In this document: piece after piece, positions 1-9,230 of the stretch
Position numbering within the stretch: position 1 is the first letter of the stretch
How the letters are laid out: every line of letters begins with the position of its first letter
Translations under genes and position numbers: made by a program
Source of the DNA: Cedecea selenatireducens
Lineage (GTDB): Bacteria > Pseudomonadota > Gammaproteobacteria > Enterobacterales > Enterobacteriaceae
Direction of reading: 5' to 3'
Length of the DNA: 64,000 nt
NCBI RefSeq assembly: GCF_042138895.1
Contig: NZ_JBHIKW010000001.1
Span: 550,578 to 614,577 of the forward strand
Notes under the pieces: model-generated
Told to the model about the DNA's origin: nothing
What the model saw: the letters and a program-made list of their open reading frames with translations, nothing else
Database searches by the model: none

Positions 1-1003
1 GGCCAAACGCGTGATGCTGGCGGATGCACGAGCCCTGCTAGCGCTCAACATTATTCATCCGAAGGATCCGCTGGAAAATATTATTGCCTGGGATAACTCG
101 CTGAAAACCAAAGCGCCTGACCTGGCGGATGCCTACGCGAGAAAATTCCCGCAGGTGAGTAAAATCACGATGTTTGAAAATCCGTACTACACGGATTTCA
201 GCGTCGAAAAAGCGGTTACCTTACAGCCTGATCTGATCATTTTTGACATCGGCGTGCTGGCTAAGCTGAAGAACAGCGGCGTGCTGAGCCAGCTGGAAAA
301 AGTCGGCATTCCGGTACTGATTATCGACTTCCGCCAGCAGCCGCTGACCAATACCCTGCCGAGCATCGAGCTGCTGGGCAAAGTGTTTGATGAGCAGAAA
401 AACGCGGACGCCTTTATTCAGCACTACCAGCAGCGGATGAACCTGGTGCGCGAGCGTGTGGCCACGCTGAAACCAGAGCAGCGTCCGAGCGTGTTTATTG
501 AGCGTGCGGCAGGTATTCGCGGCGATGAATGCTGCCAGACCTTCGGTAAAGGCAGTTACGGCCAGTTTATTGATACCGCCGGCGGCAACAACGTGGGCAG
601 CAAACTGTTCCCGGAAATGAGCGGCCAGGTAAATACCGAGCAGGTTATCACCAGCAACCCGGACTTCTACCTGATGACCGGTGCCGACTGGAACCGTGGC
701 AACCGCGCGCCTAAAGCGGTACCGCTGGGTTATATGGCCGACAAAGCCGTGGCCGAGCAAAAGCTTAAAGGGCTAATGAACCGCACCGGAATTAACGTGC
801 TGACGGCAGTCAAAGAGAAACGCGTCATGGCGATTTACCACCAGTTCTATGACTCCCCGCTGAACTATATTGCGGTAGAAACTATTGCTAAGTTCCTGCA
901 CCCGGACCTGTTCAAGGACATCGATCCACAGGCCGACATCGAGCAGGTTCACAAGCAGTTTACCGCCCTGGACTACAGCGGCGTCTTCTGGGTTACCCCA
1001 TAA
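1..1003 (+). CDS. Iron-siderophore ABC transporter substrate-binding protein (5' partial)
   Basis: The reading frame is already open at base 2, so the gene is cut by the left edge and its signal peptide is missing; the GTG at 11 is internal. The visible 330+ residues have the two-lobe periplasmic binding fold of the FecB/FhuD type (PF01497). A lobe segment ending in LQPDLIIFD is followed by a long linking helix and a second lobe with NTEQVITSNPDFYLMTG. Family members carry ferric siderophore from the outer-membrane receptor to an inner-membrane ABC permease. The next gene downstream is a FecA-like receptor, which supports an iron role. The ligand cannot be told. Confidence is high for the family and low for the substrate. 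Confidence 0.85.
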   Translation, partial: AKRVMLADARALLALNIIHPKDPLENIIAWDNSLKTKAPDLADAYARKFPQVSKITMFENPYYTDFSVEKAVTLQPDLIIFDIGVLAKLKNSGVLSQLEKVGIPVLIIDFRQQPLTNTLPSIELLGKVFDEQKNADAFIQHYQQRMNLVRERVATLKPEQRPSVFIERAAGIRGDECCQTFGKGSYGQFIDTAGGNNVGSKLFPEMSGQVNTEQVITSNPDFYLMTGADWNRGNRAPKAVPLGYMADKAVAEQKLKGLMNRTGINVLTAVKEKRVMAIYHQFYDSPLNYIAVETIAKFLHPDLFKDIDPQADIEQVHKQFTALDYSGVFWVTP

Positions 1004-1015
1004 ATCAAAAACATG

Positions 1016-1045
1016 CCGGGCTGAATCAACAGCTCGGTTTTTTTT
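1016..1045 (+). terminator. Rho-independent terminator after the binding-protein gene
   Basis: CCGGGCTG at 1016-1023 pairs with CAGCTCGG at 1030-1037 (one G-T pair) around a six-base loop, followed by eight T residues. It lies 13 bases after the stop codon, so the downstream receptor gene probably has its own promoter. Confidence 0.85.
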
Positions 1046-1095
1046 GCTTACTTTTTGCCTTATCCCGAATTATTCCGCAACAAAACTATTTACTT

Positions 1096-1114
1096 GAAAA
1101 TAATTATCATTAAG
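1096..1114 (+). promoter_or_regulatory. Fur box upstream of the FecA-like receptor
   Basis: GAAAATAATTATCATTAAG matches the 19-bp Fur consensus GATAATGATAATCATTATC at 14 positions. It lies about 55 bases before the receptor start. Fur with Fe(II) would repress the receptor when iron is plentiful. The match is seen directly; the regulation is inferred. Confidence 0.75.
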
Positions 1115-1169
1115 ATTGTCATTTCCAAAAAAACTGATAACAACAACCCCATATTCTATAGGAATGATG

Positions 1170-3302
1170 ATGCGCCCCCTTTTTCGTGTCTCTCTCCTGG
1201 CAAGCGCGATAGCATTTGCGCTGCCAGCTCTCGCGGCTGACAAAACCCAAACAGATAAAGCTCCCGCAGAAAAACCTGCTGACGACATTACCGTGGTCGG
1301 CAACTGGCTGGATAATCCTGACACCAGCACCGTGCTGCTTAACCACCCAGGCGCACGCTCAATCGTCACCGAGCAGCAGCTTCATGAGCAAGGCTCAGAG
1401 ACGCTTGCCGATGCGTTGAAGGGCATTCCAGGCGTCCAGGTCCGTGACAGCAACGGTACCGGCGGCAGCGACATTTCTCTCAACGTGGGCATTCGTGGCC
1501 TGACCTCTCGCCTGTCTCCACGTTCCACTATCCTGATGGACGGCGTTCCGCTAGCGGTTGCGCCATACGGCCAGCCACAGCTTTCCATGGCGCCATTGGG
1601 CACGGGCAATATTCAATCCATTGACGTGGTTCGCGGCGGCGGCGCAGTGCGTTATGGACCGCAAAACGTGGGCGGCGTGATTAACTTCGTTACCCGCGAC
1701 ATTCCAAAAGAGTTCGGCGGCACCGTTAGCGCGCAGACTCAGGGCGCCAGCCACGGCGGTCTGAAGACGCTGACCAGCGCGTCCGTGGGCGGCACGGCGG
1801 ATAACGGCTTTGGTGCAGAGCTGCTTTACTCCGGCCTGCACGGCCAGGGCTACCGCGAGAGCAACGACAATACCGACATCGACGACTTCATGCTGAAGAC
1901 GAAATATAACTTCACCGATCGCGATGAGCTGCAGGCTAACTTCCACTACTATGAAGCGCAGTCCGGCATGCCGGGCGGCCTGACTACCGCGCAGTATGCG
2001 CAGGATCCTTTCCAGTCTGACCGCCGCTGGGACCGTTTTGAAGGCCGCCGCAAGGACATGTCCTTCAAATACAAGCACACCGAAGACGACAAAAAGCTGG
2101 AAGTCCTGACCTACTTCACCGACAGCTACCGCAGCAGCGACCTGGAGTACTTCAAGGGCAACAAACGCACGCTGAACTCCGCGCCGCGTAACTACTCGAC
2201 CTGGGCGATTGAGCCAACCTATTCCCAGCTGTTCCGCTTCTGGGATATGTCTCACGAGGTCACCCTGGGCTACCGCTACCTGAACGAAACGTCGGACGAG
2301 AAGGGTTACCGCACGCCAAAAGCGTATGACCCGGCGACAACCTTCACCAAACCGGACATGAGCGAGTACTACCAGCACAGCTCCGGCGGTACCGCGGCTA
2401 ACGCCTTCTATATTGATGATGCGATTAACGTCAGCAACTGGACGATTACGCCGGGCCTGCGCTATGAAAGCATCAAAACGCACACCAGTGATTCCTTCCA
2501 GAACATCGACCGCGAGAAGACCTACAGCGAGCCGCTGCCTTCTATTAGCGTGATGTACCATATGTCTGACGCCTGGAAACTGTTCGCCAACGCCAGCACT
2601 TCCTTCGGCAGCATGCAGTACTTCCAGCTGACCCGTGGCGGCAGCGGCAACCAGCCGGCAGCGGGCCTGACCCCGGAAAAAGCGCATACCTATGAGTTCG
2701 GTACCCGCTATGACGATACATCGCTGAAAGCCGAAGCAACGCTGTTCTACATCGACTTCAACGATCAGCTGCAGTACATCAACAATATCGTGGGCTGGAC
2801 GAACCTCGGCGCAACCAAGCATCAGGGTCTCGAACTGGCGCTGAATTACGACCTGAGCGAAGTAAACCGTGCGCTGGACGGCGTGAGCGTGTACACCACC
2901 TACACCTATACCAAAGCCACCAGCGACAAAGGCGACTTCGCCGGTAAAGACCTGCCGTTCTACTCTCGTCAGGTTTACACCGTGGGTACGCGCTACGCGA
3001 CCGGAAACTGGGTGTGGAATCTGGACAGCTTTGCTCAGTCTAAACAGAGCTCTCCGGGTACCGGGCCGAACTACATCACCGACGAAAGCGCGGACGGGCA
3101 GTTTGGTAACATCGCAGGTTATATGGTGTGGAATATGCGCGGCGAGTACGACTTCGGGCCGTCGCTGTCTCACCTGAAGCTGGGTGCCGGGATTAAAAAC
3201 CTGTTCGATCAGCGTTATTACACGCGTTCAAACGACAATAACTCCGGTAAATACGTAGGCGAACCGCGCACCTTCTTCGTGCAGGGTTCTCTGGCGTTCT
3301 GA
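1170..3302 (+). CDS. TonB-dependent siderophore receptor, FecA-like
   Basis: Outer-membrane gated channel that imports a ferric chelate using TonB energy. Three in-frame ATGs lie at 1164, 1167 and 1170. AGGA at 1160-1163 favours 1170, giving 710 residues. Residues 1-23 are a signal peptide ending in LAA. A TonB-box-like DDITVVG lies near residues 38-44, a plug domain follows (IRGLTSRLSPRSTILMDGVP and VVRGGGAVRYGPQNVGGVINFVTR), and the 22-strand barrel ends in Phe. The plug and barrel closely resemble FecA, but the N-terminal signalling (STN) domain of FecA is absent. No FecI/FecR pair is nearby. Control is probably by Fur alone. The ligand is unknown; citrate is only one possibility. Confidence 0.88.
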   Translation: MRPLFRVSLLASAIAFALPALAADKTQTDKAPAEKPADDITVVGNWLDNPDTSTVLLNHPGARSIVTEQQLHEQGSETLADALKGIPGVQVRDSNGTGGSDISLNVGIRGLTSRLSPRSTILMDGVPLAVAPYGQPQLSMAPLGTGNIQSIDVVRGGGAVRYGPQNVGGVINFVTRDIPKEFGGTVSAQTQGASHGGLKTLTSASVGGTADNGFGAELLYSGLHGQGYRESNDNTDIDDFMLKTKYNFTDRDELQANFHYYEAQSGMPGGLTTAQYAQDPFQSDRRWDRFEGRRKDMSFKYKHTEDDKKLEVLTYFTDSYRSSDLEYFKGNKRTLNSAPRNYSTWAIEPTYSQLFRFWDMSHEVTLGYRYLNETSDEKGYRTPKAYDPATTFTKPDMSEYYQHSSGGTAANAFYIDDAINVSNWTITPGLRYESIKTHTSDSFQNIDREKTYSEPLPSISVMYHMSDAWKLFANASTSFGSMQYFQLTRGGSGNQPAAGLTPEKAHTYEFGTRYDDTSLKAEATLFYIDFNDQLQYINNIVGWTNLGATKHQGLELALNYDLSEVNRALDGVSVYTTYTYTKATSDKGDFAGKDLPFYSRQVYTVGTRYATGNWVWNLDSFAQSKQSSPGTGPNYITDESADGQFGNIAGYMVWNMRGEYDFGPSLSHLKLGAGIKNLFDQRYYTRSNDNNSGKYVGEPRTFFVQGSLAF

Positions 3303-3307
3303 TAAAG

Positions 3308-3345
3308 ACCCTCACCCTAACCCTCTCCCTGGAAGGGAGAGGGGA
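3308..3345. repeat. Intergenic palindromic repeat, copy 1
   Basis: CCCTCTCCCT pairs with AGGGAGAGGG around 3321-3343, preceded by CCCTCACCCTAA. It sits between the convergent ends of the receptor gene and ascB. It is the first of seven sites with the same motif in the window. It may act as a two-way transcript end; that role is inferred. Confidence 0.8.
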
Positions 3346-3387
3346 TTAATAGGTACGACGCTCTCACGCTTTGGTGGGAGGGGAAAA

Positions 3388-4818
3388 CTACTCCAGATCC
3401 CCGCCGTTGCTGGCAATCACCTTCTTATACCAGTGGAACGACTTCTTCGGCGTACGCGCCAGCGTCCCCTTTCCTTCATCATCACGGTCAACGTACACAA
3501 AACCGTAGCGCTTGCTCATTTCGCCGGTTGAAGCCGACACCAGGTCAATACAGCCCCACGAGGTGTAGCCCATGACCGGAATACCGTCCTCAATTGCCTC
3601 GCCCATCGCTTTAATGTGCTCGCGCAGATAGCTGATGCGGTAGTCGTCGTTGATTTCCCCTTTCGCATTCACTTCATCCTTCGCGCCCAGTCCGTTTTCC
3701 ACCAGGAACAGCGGCTTCTGATAGCGGTCGTACATCATGTTCATGGTGATGCGCAGGCCGAGCGGGTCAATGCCCCAGCCCCACTGGCTGAAGGTAATGT
3801 GCGGGTTTTTGAGCGATTTAATGATGTTCGCCGGATTGGTGTTGCCCTCGTTCATGTCTGCCGAAGCGCAGCGTGAGGCGTAATAGCTGAAGGAGACAAA
3901 ATCGACGGTGTTCTTCAGGATTTCGTTGTCGCCAGGCTCGGTGACAATCTCAATGCCTTTCTCACGGAACATGCGCGCGGCATAGGCCGGATAAGCCCCA
4001 CGCGCCTGCACGTCAATAAAGAACAGGTTCTCGCGATCTTTCTCCAGCGCCGCCCAAACGTCTTCGGGTTTGCAGCTGTACGGATAGAAATTACCGCCCG
4101 CCAGCATGCAGCCAACCTGGTTTTGCGGGTTAACTTCGTGCGCAATTTTGGTGACCAGCGCGCTGGCGACCAGCTCATGGTGCGCGGCCTGGTACATCAC
4201 CTGCTCTTTGTTATCACCTGCCTCAAACACCAGCCCGGCGCCGGAAAACGGGCTGTGCAGCATGATGTTGATTTCGTTGAAGGTGAGCCAGTATTTCACC
4301 AGGCCGTCGAACGCTTCAAAGCAGGTGCGCGCGTAGCGGCTGAAAAACTCCACCATTTTACGGTTACGCCATGAGCCGTATTCCTGCACCAGATGCATCG
4401 GCACGTCGAAGTGGCACAGCGTGACCAGCGGTTCGATATTGTGCTTTTTGCACTCGGCGAACATATCACGGTAAAACGCGATGCCTTCCGCATTCGGCGT
4501 GGTTTCATCGCCTTTAGGGAAAATACGGCTCCACGCGATAGAGGTGCGGAAAACGGTAAACCCCATTTCAGCCATCAGCGCGATGTCGTCTTTGTAGCGA
4601 TGGTAAAAATCTATGGCCTGGTGGCTGGGGTAGAACTCATCGGCGCGCAGCTCAAACCGCTTGTCCACCCCGAGTTTAACCCCAAGGCGGTTTTCGCCAT
4701 GCGGGATCATGTCGACGGTACTCAGCCCCTTCCCGCCTGCCTGATACGCGCCTTCAGCCTGATTAGCCGCAATAGCGCCGCCCCATAAAAATCCTTTTGG
4801 AAAAGCTGTCTCAGCCAT
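3388..4818 (-). CDS. ascB: 6-phospho-beta-glucosidase (GH1)
   Basis: Cytoplasmic enzyme that hydrolyses the 6-phosphorylated aryl-beta-glucosides (arbutin, salicin, cellobiose class) delivered by the PTS permease encoded just upstream. The 476-residue protein is a full-length GH1 barrel. Catalytic glutamates are E182 in LTFNEIN (acid/base) and E374 in LVENGLG (nucleophile). The N-terminal FPKGFLWGGAIAANQAEGA is the GH1 signature. E. coli AscB is 474 residues and very similar along its length. The gene starts 12 bases after the permease stop, so ascF-ascB is one transcript. Expression should follow AscG. Confidence 0.93.
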   Translation of the reverse strand: MAETAFPKGFLWGGAIAANQAEGAYQAGGKGLSTVDMIPHGENRLGVKLGVDKRFELRADEFYPSHQAIDFYHRYKDDIALMAEMGFTVFRTSIAWSRIFPKGDETTPNAEGIAFYRDMFAECKKHNIEPLVTLCHFDVPMHLVQEYGSWRNRKMVEFFSRYARTCFEAFDGLVKYWLTFNEINIMLHSPFSGAGLVFEAGDNKEQVMYQAAHHELVASALVTKIAHEVNPQNQVGCMLAGGNFYPYSCKPEDVWAALEKDRENLFFIDVQARGAYPAYAARMFREKGIEIVTEPGDNEILKNTVDFVSFSYYASRCASADMNEGNTNPANIIKSLKNPHITFSQWGWGIDPLGLRITMNMMYDRYQKPLFLVENGLGAKDEVNAKGEINDDYRISYLREHIKAMGEAIEDGIPVMGYTSWGCIDLVSASTGEMSKRYGFVYVDRDDEGKGTLARTPKKSFHWYKKVIASNGGDLE

Positions 4819-4830
4819 TTTTACCTCTGT

Positions 4831-6291
4831 TTAAAGTGTTTTTACTGCATTATCTGGTGGTACAAATGCCGCGCTGCTGCCCTGCTCTTTTGCTTTAGCG
4901 TCCTCAACGGGAATGTCTTCAAACCCAAGAATAAGCGTAGTAATAAACGAGAGCACCACGGCCAGAATCATTACCGCCACAACCCAAACGATGCTCATCG
5001 GGTTGGCCGGGTCAAAAAACTGCACGCTGGTGAAAAGCCCCGGAGAGGCCATGGAATGGCTGGCAAGGCCGCCGATACCGGCTACGGCACCGCAAATAAA
5101 GCCGCTAATCAGGCAGGCAATCAGCGGGCGTTTCAGCCGCACCGCCACGCCGTAAAGTGCGGGTTCAGAAATGCCGGCCACAATTGCCGACGCGGCGGCA
5201 GCAAGCGCTGTCTGACGCAGTTCCGGGTTTTTAGTCCGCCAGGCAACGGCCAAAGAGGAGCCGCCGAGCGACAGGTTGGCACCAATTTCAGACGGCATAA
5301 CCATACCTTCTTTGCCGGTTTCAGCGATGGTCTGGATAATCGTCGGCGTAAACACGCGGTGCATACCCGTCATCACCAACAGCGGCCATATCGCGCCCAT
5401 AATGGCAACGGAAAGCCAGCCCAGGTAGCCGTGCACGGTATACACCAGCGAAGAAATCCCGCTACCGATCCAGATCCCTAAAGGCCCAATCAGTAAAATC
5501 GCTATCGGGGCGGAAACCAGCACGATCAGCATCGGCTTAAGGAAGTTTTTGGTCACCGCAGGCGTAATATGGTCAATCCATCGTTCGATGTACGACAGCA
5601 GCCAGGTCATCACCAACGCGGGAATAACGGTATAGGTGTACTTCACGGCAGTCACGGGAATACCCATAAAATCAACCGCCTGCCCCTGCGCCGCTTTTGC
5701 CATCAGGTCAATAAATGCCGGATGCACCAGCACCCCGGCGATAGCAATCGCCAGCGACATATTGGTTTTAAACTTCACGGCGGCGGAAGCCGCCACCATC
5801 ACCGGCAGGAAGAAGAAAGCGCCGTCGCCGATGAGGTTCAGAATAATCAACGTGGAGGAGGTCTTTTCAAACAGCCCGGTCATCGCGAGAATCATCGCCA
5901 GCAGCTTCACCATTGAGCCGCCGATAATGGCCGGGATAAGCGGAGACATGGTGCCAATCAGCGCGTCCAGAATACCGGCCCCGATACGTTTCAGGGTCAG
6001 CTTGCCTTTTGCCCCTGCCTGCGGCCTGTCTCCGGCCCCTTCCGGCAAATGCTTCAGCACTTCGGCGTAGGCCTGAGAAACCGTATTACCGATGATGACC
6101 TGGCACTGCTGGTCGTTCTTTACCACGCCCAGCACGCCGGAAATCGCCTTCAGCCTGGCGCTATCGACGCTCGCGTCGTCCCGCAAAACAAAGCGCAACC
6201 GCGTCATGCAGTGGGTCACCGCCACCACGTTTTCCGCCCCGCCTAAAGCCTCGACAATCTGTCGGGATACTGCCTCGTACTTGTTCGCCAT
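4831..6291 (-). CDS. ascF: PTS beta-glucoside permease EIIBC
   Basis: Inner-membrane phosphotransferase permease that takes up and phosphorylates aryl-beta-glucosides. I take the start at ATG 6291 (MANKYEAVSR), as in E. coli AscF, with AAGAGAG upstream; the frame runs 15 codons further with no better start. An EIIB domain occupies residues 1-85 with phospho-cysteine C28 in VTHCMTRLRF. An EIIC domain follows with about ten membrane segments and the GISEPALYG motif. There is no EIIA domain, so a separate EIIA (Crr type) must supply the phosphate. The C-terminal LGFEDIPVEDAKAKEQ resembles AscF. It is first in the ascFB operon and divergent from ascG. Confidence 0.93.
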   Translation of the reverse strand: MANKYEAVSRQIVEALGGAENVVAVTHCMTRLRFVLRDDASVDSARLKAISGVLGVVKNDQQCQVIIGNTVSQAYAEVLKHLPEGAGDRPQAGAKGKLTLKRIGAGILDALIGTMSPLIPAIIGGSMVKLLAMILAMTGLFEKTSSTLIILNLIGDGAFFFLPVMVAASAAVKFKTNMSLAIAIAGVLVHPAFIDLMAKAAQGQAVDFMGIPVTAVKYTYTVIPALVMTWLLSYIERWIDHITPAVTKNFLKPMLIVLVSAPIAILLIGPLGIWIGSGISSLVYTVHGYLGWLSVAIMGAIWPLLVMTGMHRVFTPTIIQTIAETGKEGMVMPSEIGANLSLGGSSLAVAWRTKNPELRQTALAAAASAIVAGISEPALYGVAVRLKRPLIACLISGFICGAVAGIGGLASHSMASPGLFTSVQFFDPANPMSIVWVVAVMILAVVLSFITTLILGFEDIPVEDAKAKEQGSSAAFVPPDNAVKTL

Positions 6292-6321
6292 GAGGTGAAA
6301 CTCTCTTGTTATGATTTCGTA

Positions 6322-6334
6322 GGTAACCGGTTCC
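6322..6334. promoter_or_regulatory. Probable AscG operator in the ascF-ascG intergenic region
   Basis: The palindrome AACCGGTT at 6325-6332 is flanked by GGT and CC. It has the central CG and symmetry typical of LacI/GalR-family operators. It sits about 30 bases before the ascF start, in the gap shared with ascG, and would block ascF transcription. A TGTGA half-site at 6395-6399 hints at CRP activation but its partner half is poor. Confidence 0.6.
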
Positions 6335-6483
6335 ACATAATCATGTTTAGTTAAAAATCAGATCACAATGATTATTTTTTTGGTGATCAAATTTTGTGAT
6401 TCATGTCGAAATACAGCCTACGCTGCGTCCCGACGGTGAAATGTGTAAAATGGTCAGAAATGACGAACTTACGGGAAGCCCTC

Positions 6484-7506
6484 ATGTCGACAATGCAGGA
6501 AGTGGCGAAAAAAGCAGGCGTGTCAAAGGCGACCGTTTCGCGCGTGCTGTCCGGGAAAGGCTACGTGAGCGAGGCCACCAAAACGCAGGTTTACCAGGCG
6601 ATTCAGGAAACGGGCTACCGGCCAAACCTGCTGGCGCGTAACCTGGCGACCAGCAAATCAGGCTACATTGGCCTGGTGGTGACCAACACCTTGTACAGCG
6701 GGAATTATTTTAGCGAACTGCTTTCCCAGGCCGCGCTAAAGCTGGAGGCCAGCGGGCGGCAGCTGATCCTCGCCGACGGGAAACACAGCGCCCACGAAGA
6801 GCAGGCGGCGGTGCAGTTCCTGCTCGATTTACACTGCGATGCGGTAATCGTTTATCCCCGTTTTCTCAGCGTGGACGAGATGGACGAGCTGATTGAACGG
6901 CACAGGCAGCCGATCATGGTGATGAACCGTAAGCTGCGCAAACACCAAAGCCACTGTATTTGCTGCGATCATAAAGGCTCCAGCTTCAACGCCACGCGTT
7001 ATCTGATTGAGCAGGGCCACCGGGACATTGCTTTTATTACCGGCGTGCTTGATTCTCCGACGGCAAGAGAGCGCCTTGCTGGCTACCGCGAGGCGCTTGA
7101 ACAGGCGGGGCTGCCGGTGCGAGAAGCGCTGATTGCCACCGGGAAATGGACGCCCGCCAGCGGCGCTTCTGGCGTTGAACACCTGCTCTCCACGAAGCAG
7201 CGCTTCAGCGCCCTGGTCGCCAGCAACGATGAGATGGCTATCGGCGCCATCAGCAGGCTCGGTCAGGCTGGCCTGTCGGTGCCAGGCGATGTTTCCGTTA
7301 TCGGCTTTGATAATGTCCCGACCGGGGCTTTTCTCTCCCCCCCGCTGTCGAGCGTGAAAGAGCCGGTGAGCGAGATGATCCATGAGGTAATTAACCGCCT
7401 GACGGCGATGCTGGACGGAGGGTATTTTTCAAAAGATAACTTGTACAGTTCAGAGATGATCGTGCGCGAATCCGTAGGGAAAGGTCCTTATTTTCAGCAA
7501 AAATGA
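6484..7506 (+). CDS. ascG: LacI-family repressor of the asc operon
   Basis: DNA-binding repressor that controls ascFB in response to beta-glucosides. I take the start at ATG 6484 (MSTMQEVAKKAGVSKATVSRVLSGKGYV), as in E. coli AscG, with GGGAAG upstream; the frame remains open further upstream. The protein has 340 residues. The helix-turn-helix spans residues 4-24, the hinge follows (YRPNLLARNLATSKS), and the sugar-binding domain is typical (GLVVTNTLYSGNYFSELL, IGFDNVPTGAFLSPPLSSV). Resemblance to AscG continues through the core (LLDLHCDAVIVYPRFLSVDEMDELI). It is divergent from ascFB. Confidence 0.92.
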   Translation: MSTMQEVAKKAGVSKATVSRVLSGKGYVSEATKTQVYQAIQETGYRPNLLARNLATSKSGYIGLVVTNTLYSGNYFSELLSQAALKLEASGRQLILADGKHSAHEEQAAVQFLLDLHCDAVIVYPRFLSVDEMDELIERHRQPIMVMNRKLRKHQSHCICCDHKGSSFNATRYLIEQGHRDIAFITGVLDSPTARERLAGYREALEQAGLPVREALIATGKWTPASGASGVEHLLSTKQRFSALVASNDEMAIGAISRLGQAGLSVPGDVSVIGFDNVPTGAFLSPPLSSVKEPVSEMIHEVINRLTAMLDGGYFSKDNLYSSEMIVRESVGKGPYFQQK

Positions 7507-7514
7507 GTCAAAGA

Positions 7515-7539
7515 AAAAGGAGCGAAATTCGCTCCTTTT
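7515..7539. terminator. Bidirectional terminator between ascG and the DUF336 gene
   Basis: AAAAGGAGCGAA at 7515-7526 pairs perfectly with TTCGCTCCTTTT at 7528-7539. A/T runs on both sides let it serve both converging genes. Confidence 0.85.
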
Positions 7540-7545
7540 GATCAT

Positions 7546-7962
7546 TTAAACACGGCTACCTGACACTGCCTCCACCGCAAAAGCCGCGATTTGCCCATCC
7601 TGCTCTTTGGTGGCGCCCGACACGCCAATAGCGCCGATAACCACGCCCTCAGCGTTTCGCAGCGGGATACCGCCGGCAATGCCCACCAGCCCGCCGTTGC
7701 TGTTCTCGAGCGAATAGGCAGGGCCGTTCGGATGCAAATTCATGCCCACGTCTTCGCTGTTGGCCTGGAACAACACCGCCGTACGTGCTTTGCGCATGGC
7801 GATATCAATGGTGGCCAGGAAAGTCCCGTCCATACGGGCAAGGGCCGTTAGATGGCCGCCGCCGTCCAGCACCACGGCTGAAACGGGTGGAAAGCGGTGA
7901 GTTTCTACCGCCGTTTTTACGCTGGCGAGCAGCGCTTCTGCAAGAGCTAAACTGACCGTCAC
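7546..7962 (-). CDS. DUF336 / GlcG-HbpS family protein
   Basis: Small 138-residue single-domain protein of the GlcG/HbpS family (PF03928). The mixed alpha-beta pattern and motifs SAVVLDGGGHLTALARMDG, GGIPLRN and VIGAIGVSGATKEQDGQIAAFAVEAV are typical. Members bind heme or small ligands, or accompany oxidoreductases; the exact function here is unknown. It begins 10 bases after the MFS gene and is probably co-transcribed with it, giving it a likely role in the same response. There is no signal peptide, so it should be cytoplasmic. Confidence 0.8.
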   Translation of the reverse strand: MTVSLALAEALLASVKTAVETHRFPPVSAVVLDGGGHLTALARMDGTFLATIDIAMRKARTAVLFQANSEDVGMNLHPNGPAYSLENSNGGLVGIAGGIPLRNAEGVVIGAIGVSGATKEQDGQIAAFAVEAVSGSRV

Positions 7963-7972
7963 GATAGAAACC

Positions 7973-9196
7973 TCAATGGGCTAACGGGGGATGTTTTTTG
8001 GCGTCCATAACCGCCCAGGTGTGAATAAGCAGGCCGAAGACCGCCAGAATCGCACCGACCCAGCCGGTGGACTCCCAGCCAAACCCGGCTGAAATAGTCA
8101 CCCCGCCAAGCCAGGCGCCCAGCGCGTTGGCAATGTTAAACGCCGAGTGGTTCATCGCTGCCGCCATGGTTTGCGCATCACCGGCAACGTCCATCAGGCG
8201 AATTTGCAGCACCGAGGAGAGCGACACCATGGTGCCCACCAGCATCACGGTTACCGCACCAAGCCACGGATAATGCGAGGTATAAACGTATGCGCTGAGC
8301 ACCAGGATCGCCCAAATCAGCAGCAGGCGAACGGTTTTCTCCAGCCCGCGATCCGCCAGGCGACCGCCGACAATATTGCCGACTATCATACCCAGGCCAA
8401 ACATCGACAGGATCACCGGGATCATGCCCACCGACTGGTGCGCCAGCTCCAGCATCGTTGGCTTGACGTAGCTGAAGACGGAGAACATCCCGCCGCTGCC
8501 AATGGCGCCGATAGCCAGCGTCAGCAGTACCTGCTTACGGGTCAGCGCGGTCAGCTCACGCAGCGGACTGGCATCTTTATCCCCGGCACGCCAGGGAACC
8601 CAGGCCCACACCAGAATCAGCGTCAATACGGCAAGACCACCCACGATAGCAAACGCGCTGCGCCAGCCGAACAGCTGCCCGATGGCCGCCACCGCCGGTA
8701 CGCCCAGTAAATTGGCGATTGTCAGGCCCAGCAGCACCATCGACACCGCCTGCGCACGCTTCGAACGTTCAACAAGGCTTGCCGCCAGCAATGCTGCCAC
8801 GCCAAAGAACGTGCCGTGCGGGAAACCGGCCAGAAAACGCGCCAGCATCATCGAGTAGTACCCGGGCGCAAAAGCACTCAGCAGGTTGCCGACGGCGAAC
8901 ATTGCCATCAAGGCAATAAGAAAATCTCGCCGCGCCATGCGTGCGCCAAGCACAGCCAGTAGCGGAGCACCGACCACCACGCCCAGCGCGTAAATGCTGA
9001 TCAGGTGGCCCGCAGAAGGAATGGAAACGTGCAGCCCGTTAGCGGCATCGGGCAGCAATCCCATGATAACGAATTCGCCGGTACCGATGGCGAAGCCGCC
9101 CATGCCGAGCGCGAACAGCGCTTTCAGCAGCCCCGAACGCGACAGGGAAACCGTATCGGCCCTTCGTTCCTGGGCCTGTTCATTAAGTGATGACAT
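7973..9196 (-). CDS. MFS transporter, DHA1 (AraJ/YdhP-like) family
   Basis: Inner-membrane proton-coupled exporter of 407 residues with twelve predicted membrane segments. The first segment has ALGMGGFAIGTGEFVIMGLLPD, a signature of the AraJ/YdhP branch of drug and sugar exporters. The cytoplasmic loop after segment 2 contains ARMARRDFLI, a variant of MFS motif A. It lies downstream of an aldo/keto reductase and upstream of a DUF336 gene on the same strand, with a divergent LysR regulator beyond the reductase. Substrate is unknown. Confidence 0.85.
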   Translation of the reverse strand: MSSLNEQAQERRADTVSLSRSGLLKALFALGMGGFAIGTGEFVIMGLLPDAANGLHVSIPSAGHLISIYALGVVVGAPLLAVLGARMARRDFLIALMAMFAVGNLLSAFAPGYYSMMLARFLAGFPHGTFFGVAALLAASLVERSKRAQAVSMVLLGLTIANLLGVPAVAAIGQLFGWRSAFAIVGGLAVLTLILVWAWVPWRAGDKDASPLRELTALTRKQVLLTLAIGAIGSGGMFSVFSYVKPTMLELAHQSVGMIPVILSMFGLGMIVGNIVGGRLADRGLEKTVRLLLIWAILVLSAYVYTSHYPWLGAVTVMLVGTMVSLSSVLQIRLMDVAGDAQTMAAAMNHSAFNIANALGAWLGGVTISAGFGWESTGWVGAILAVFGLLIHTWAVMDAKKHPPLAH

Positions 9197-9230
9197 AGTT
9201 TTTTAACTTGTGCAGGTGAACAACAAAATA

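Noticed and set aside
1551..3173. 540-codon open frame antisense to the TonB receptor gene
   Set aside because: It is a mirror of a GC-rich gene with strong codon bias. The product is low-complexity Val/Arg/Ala with no domain, and the sense protein is a clear receptor.
6395..6410. Full CRP site before ascG
   Set aside because: The left half TGTGA is good, but the right half TCGAA matches TCACA poorly, so it is only mentioned under the operator entry.
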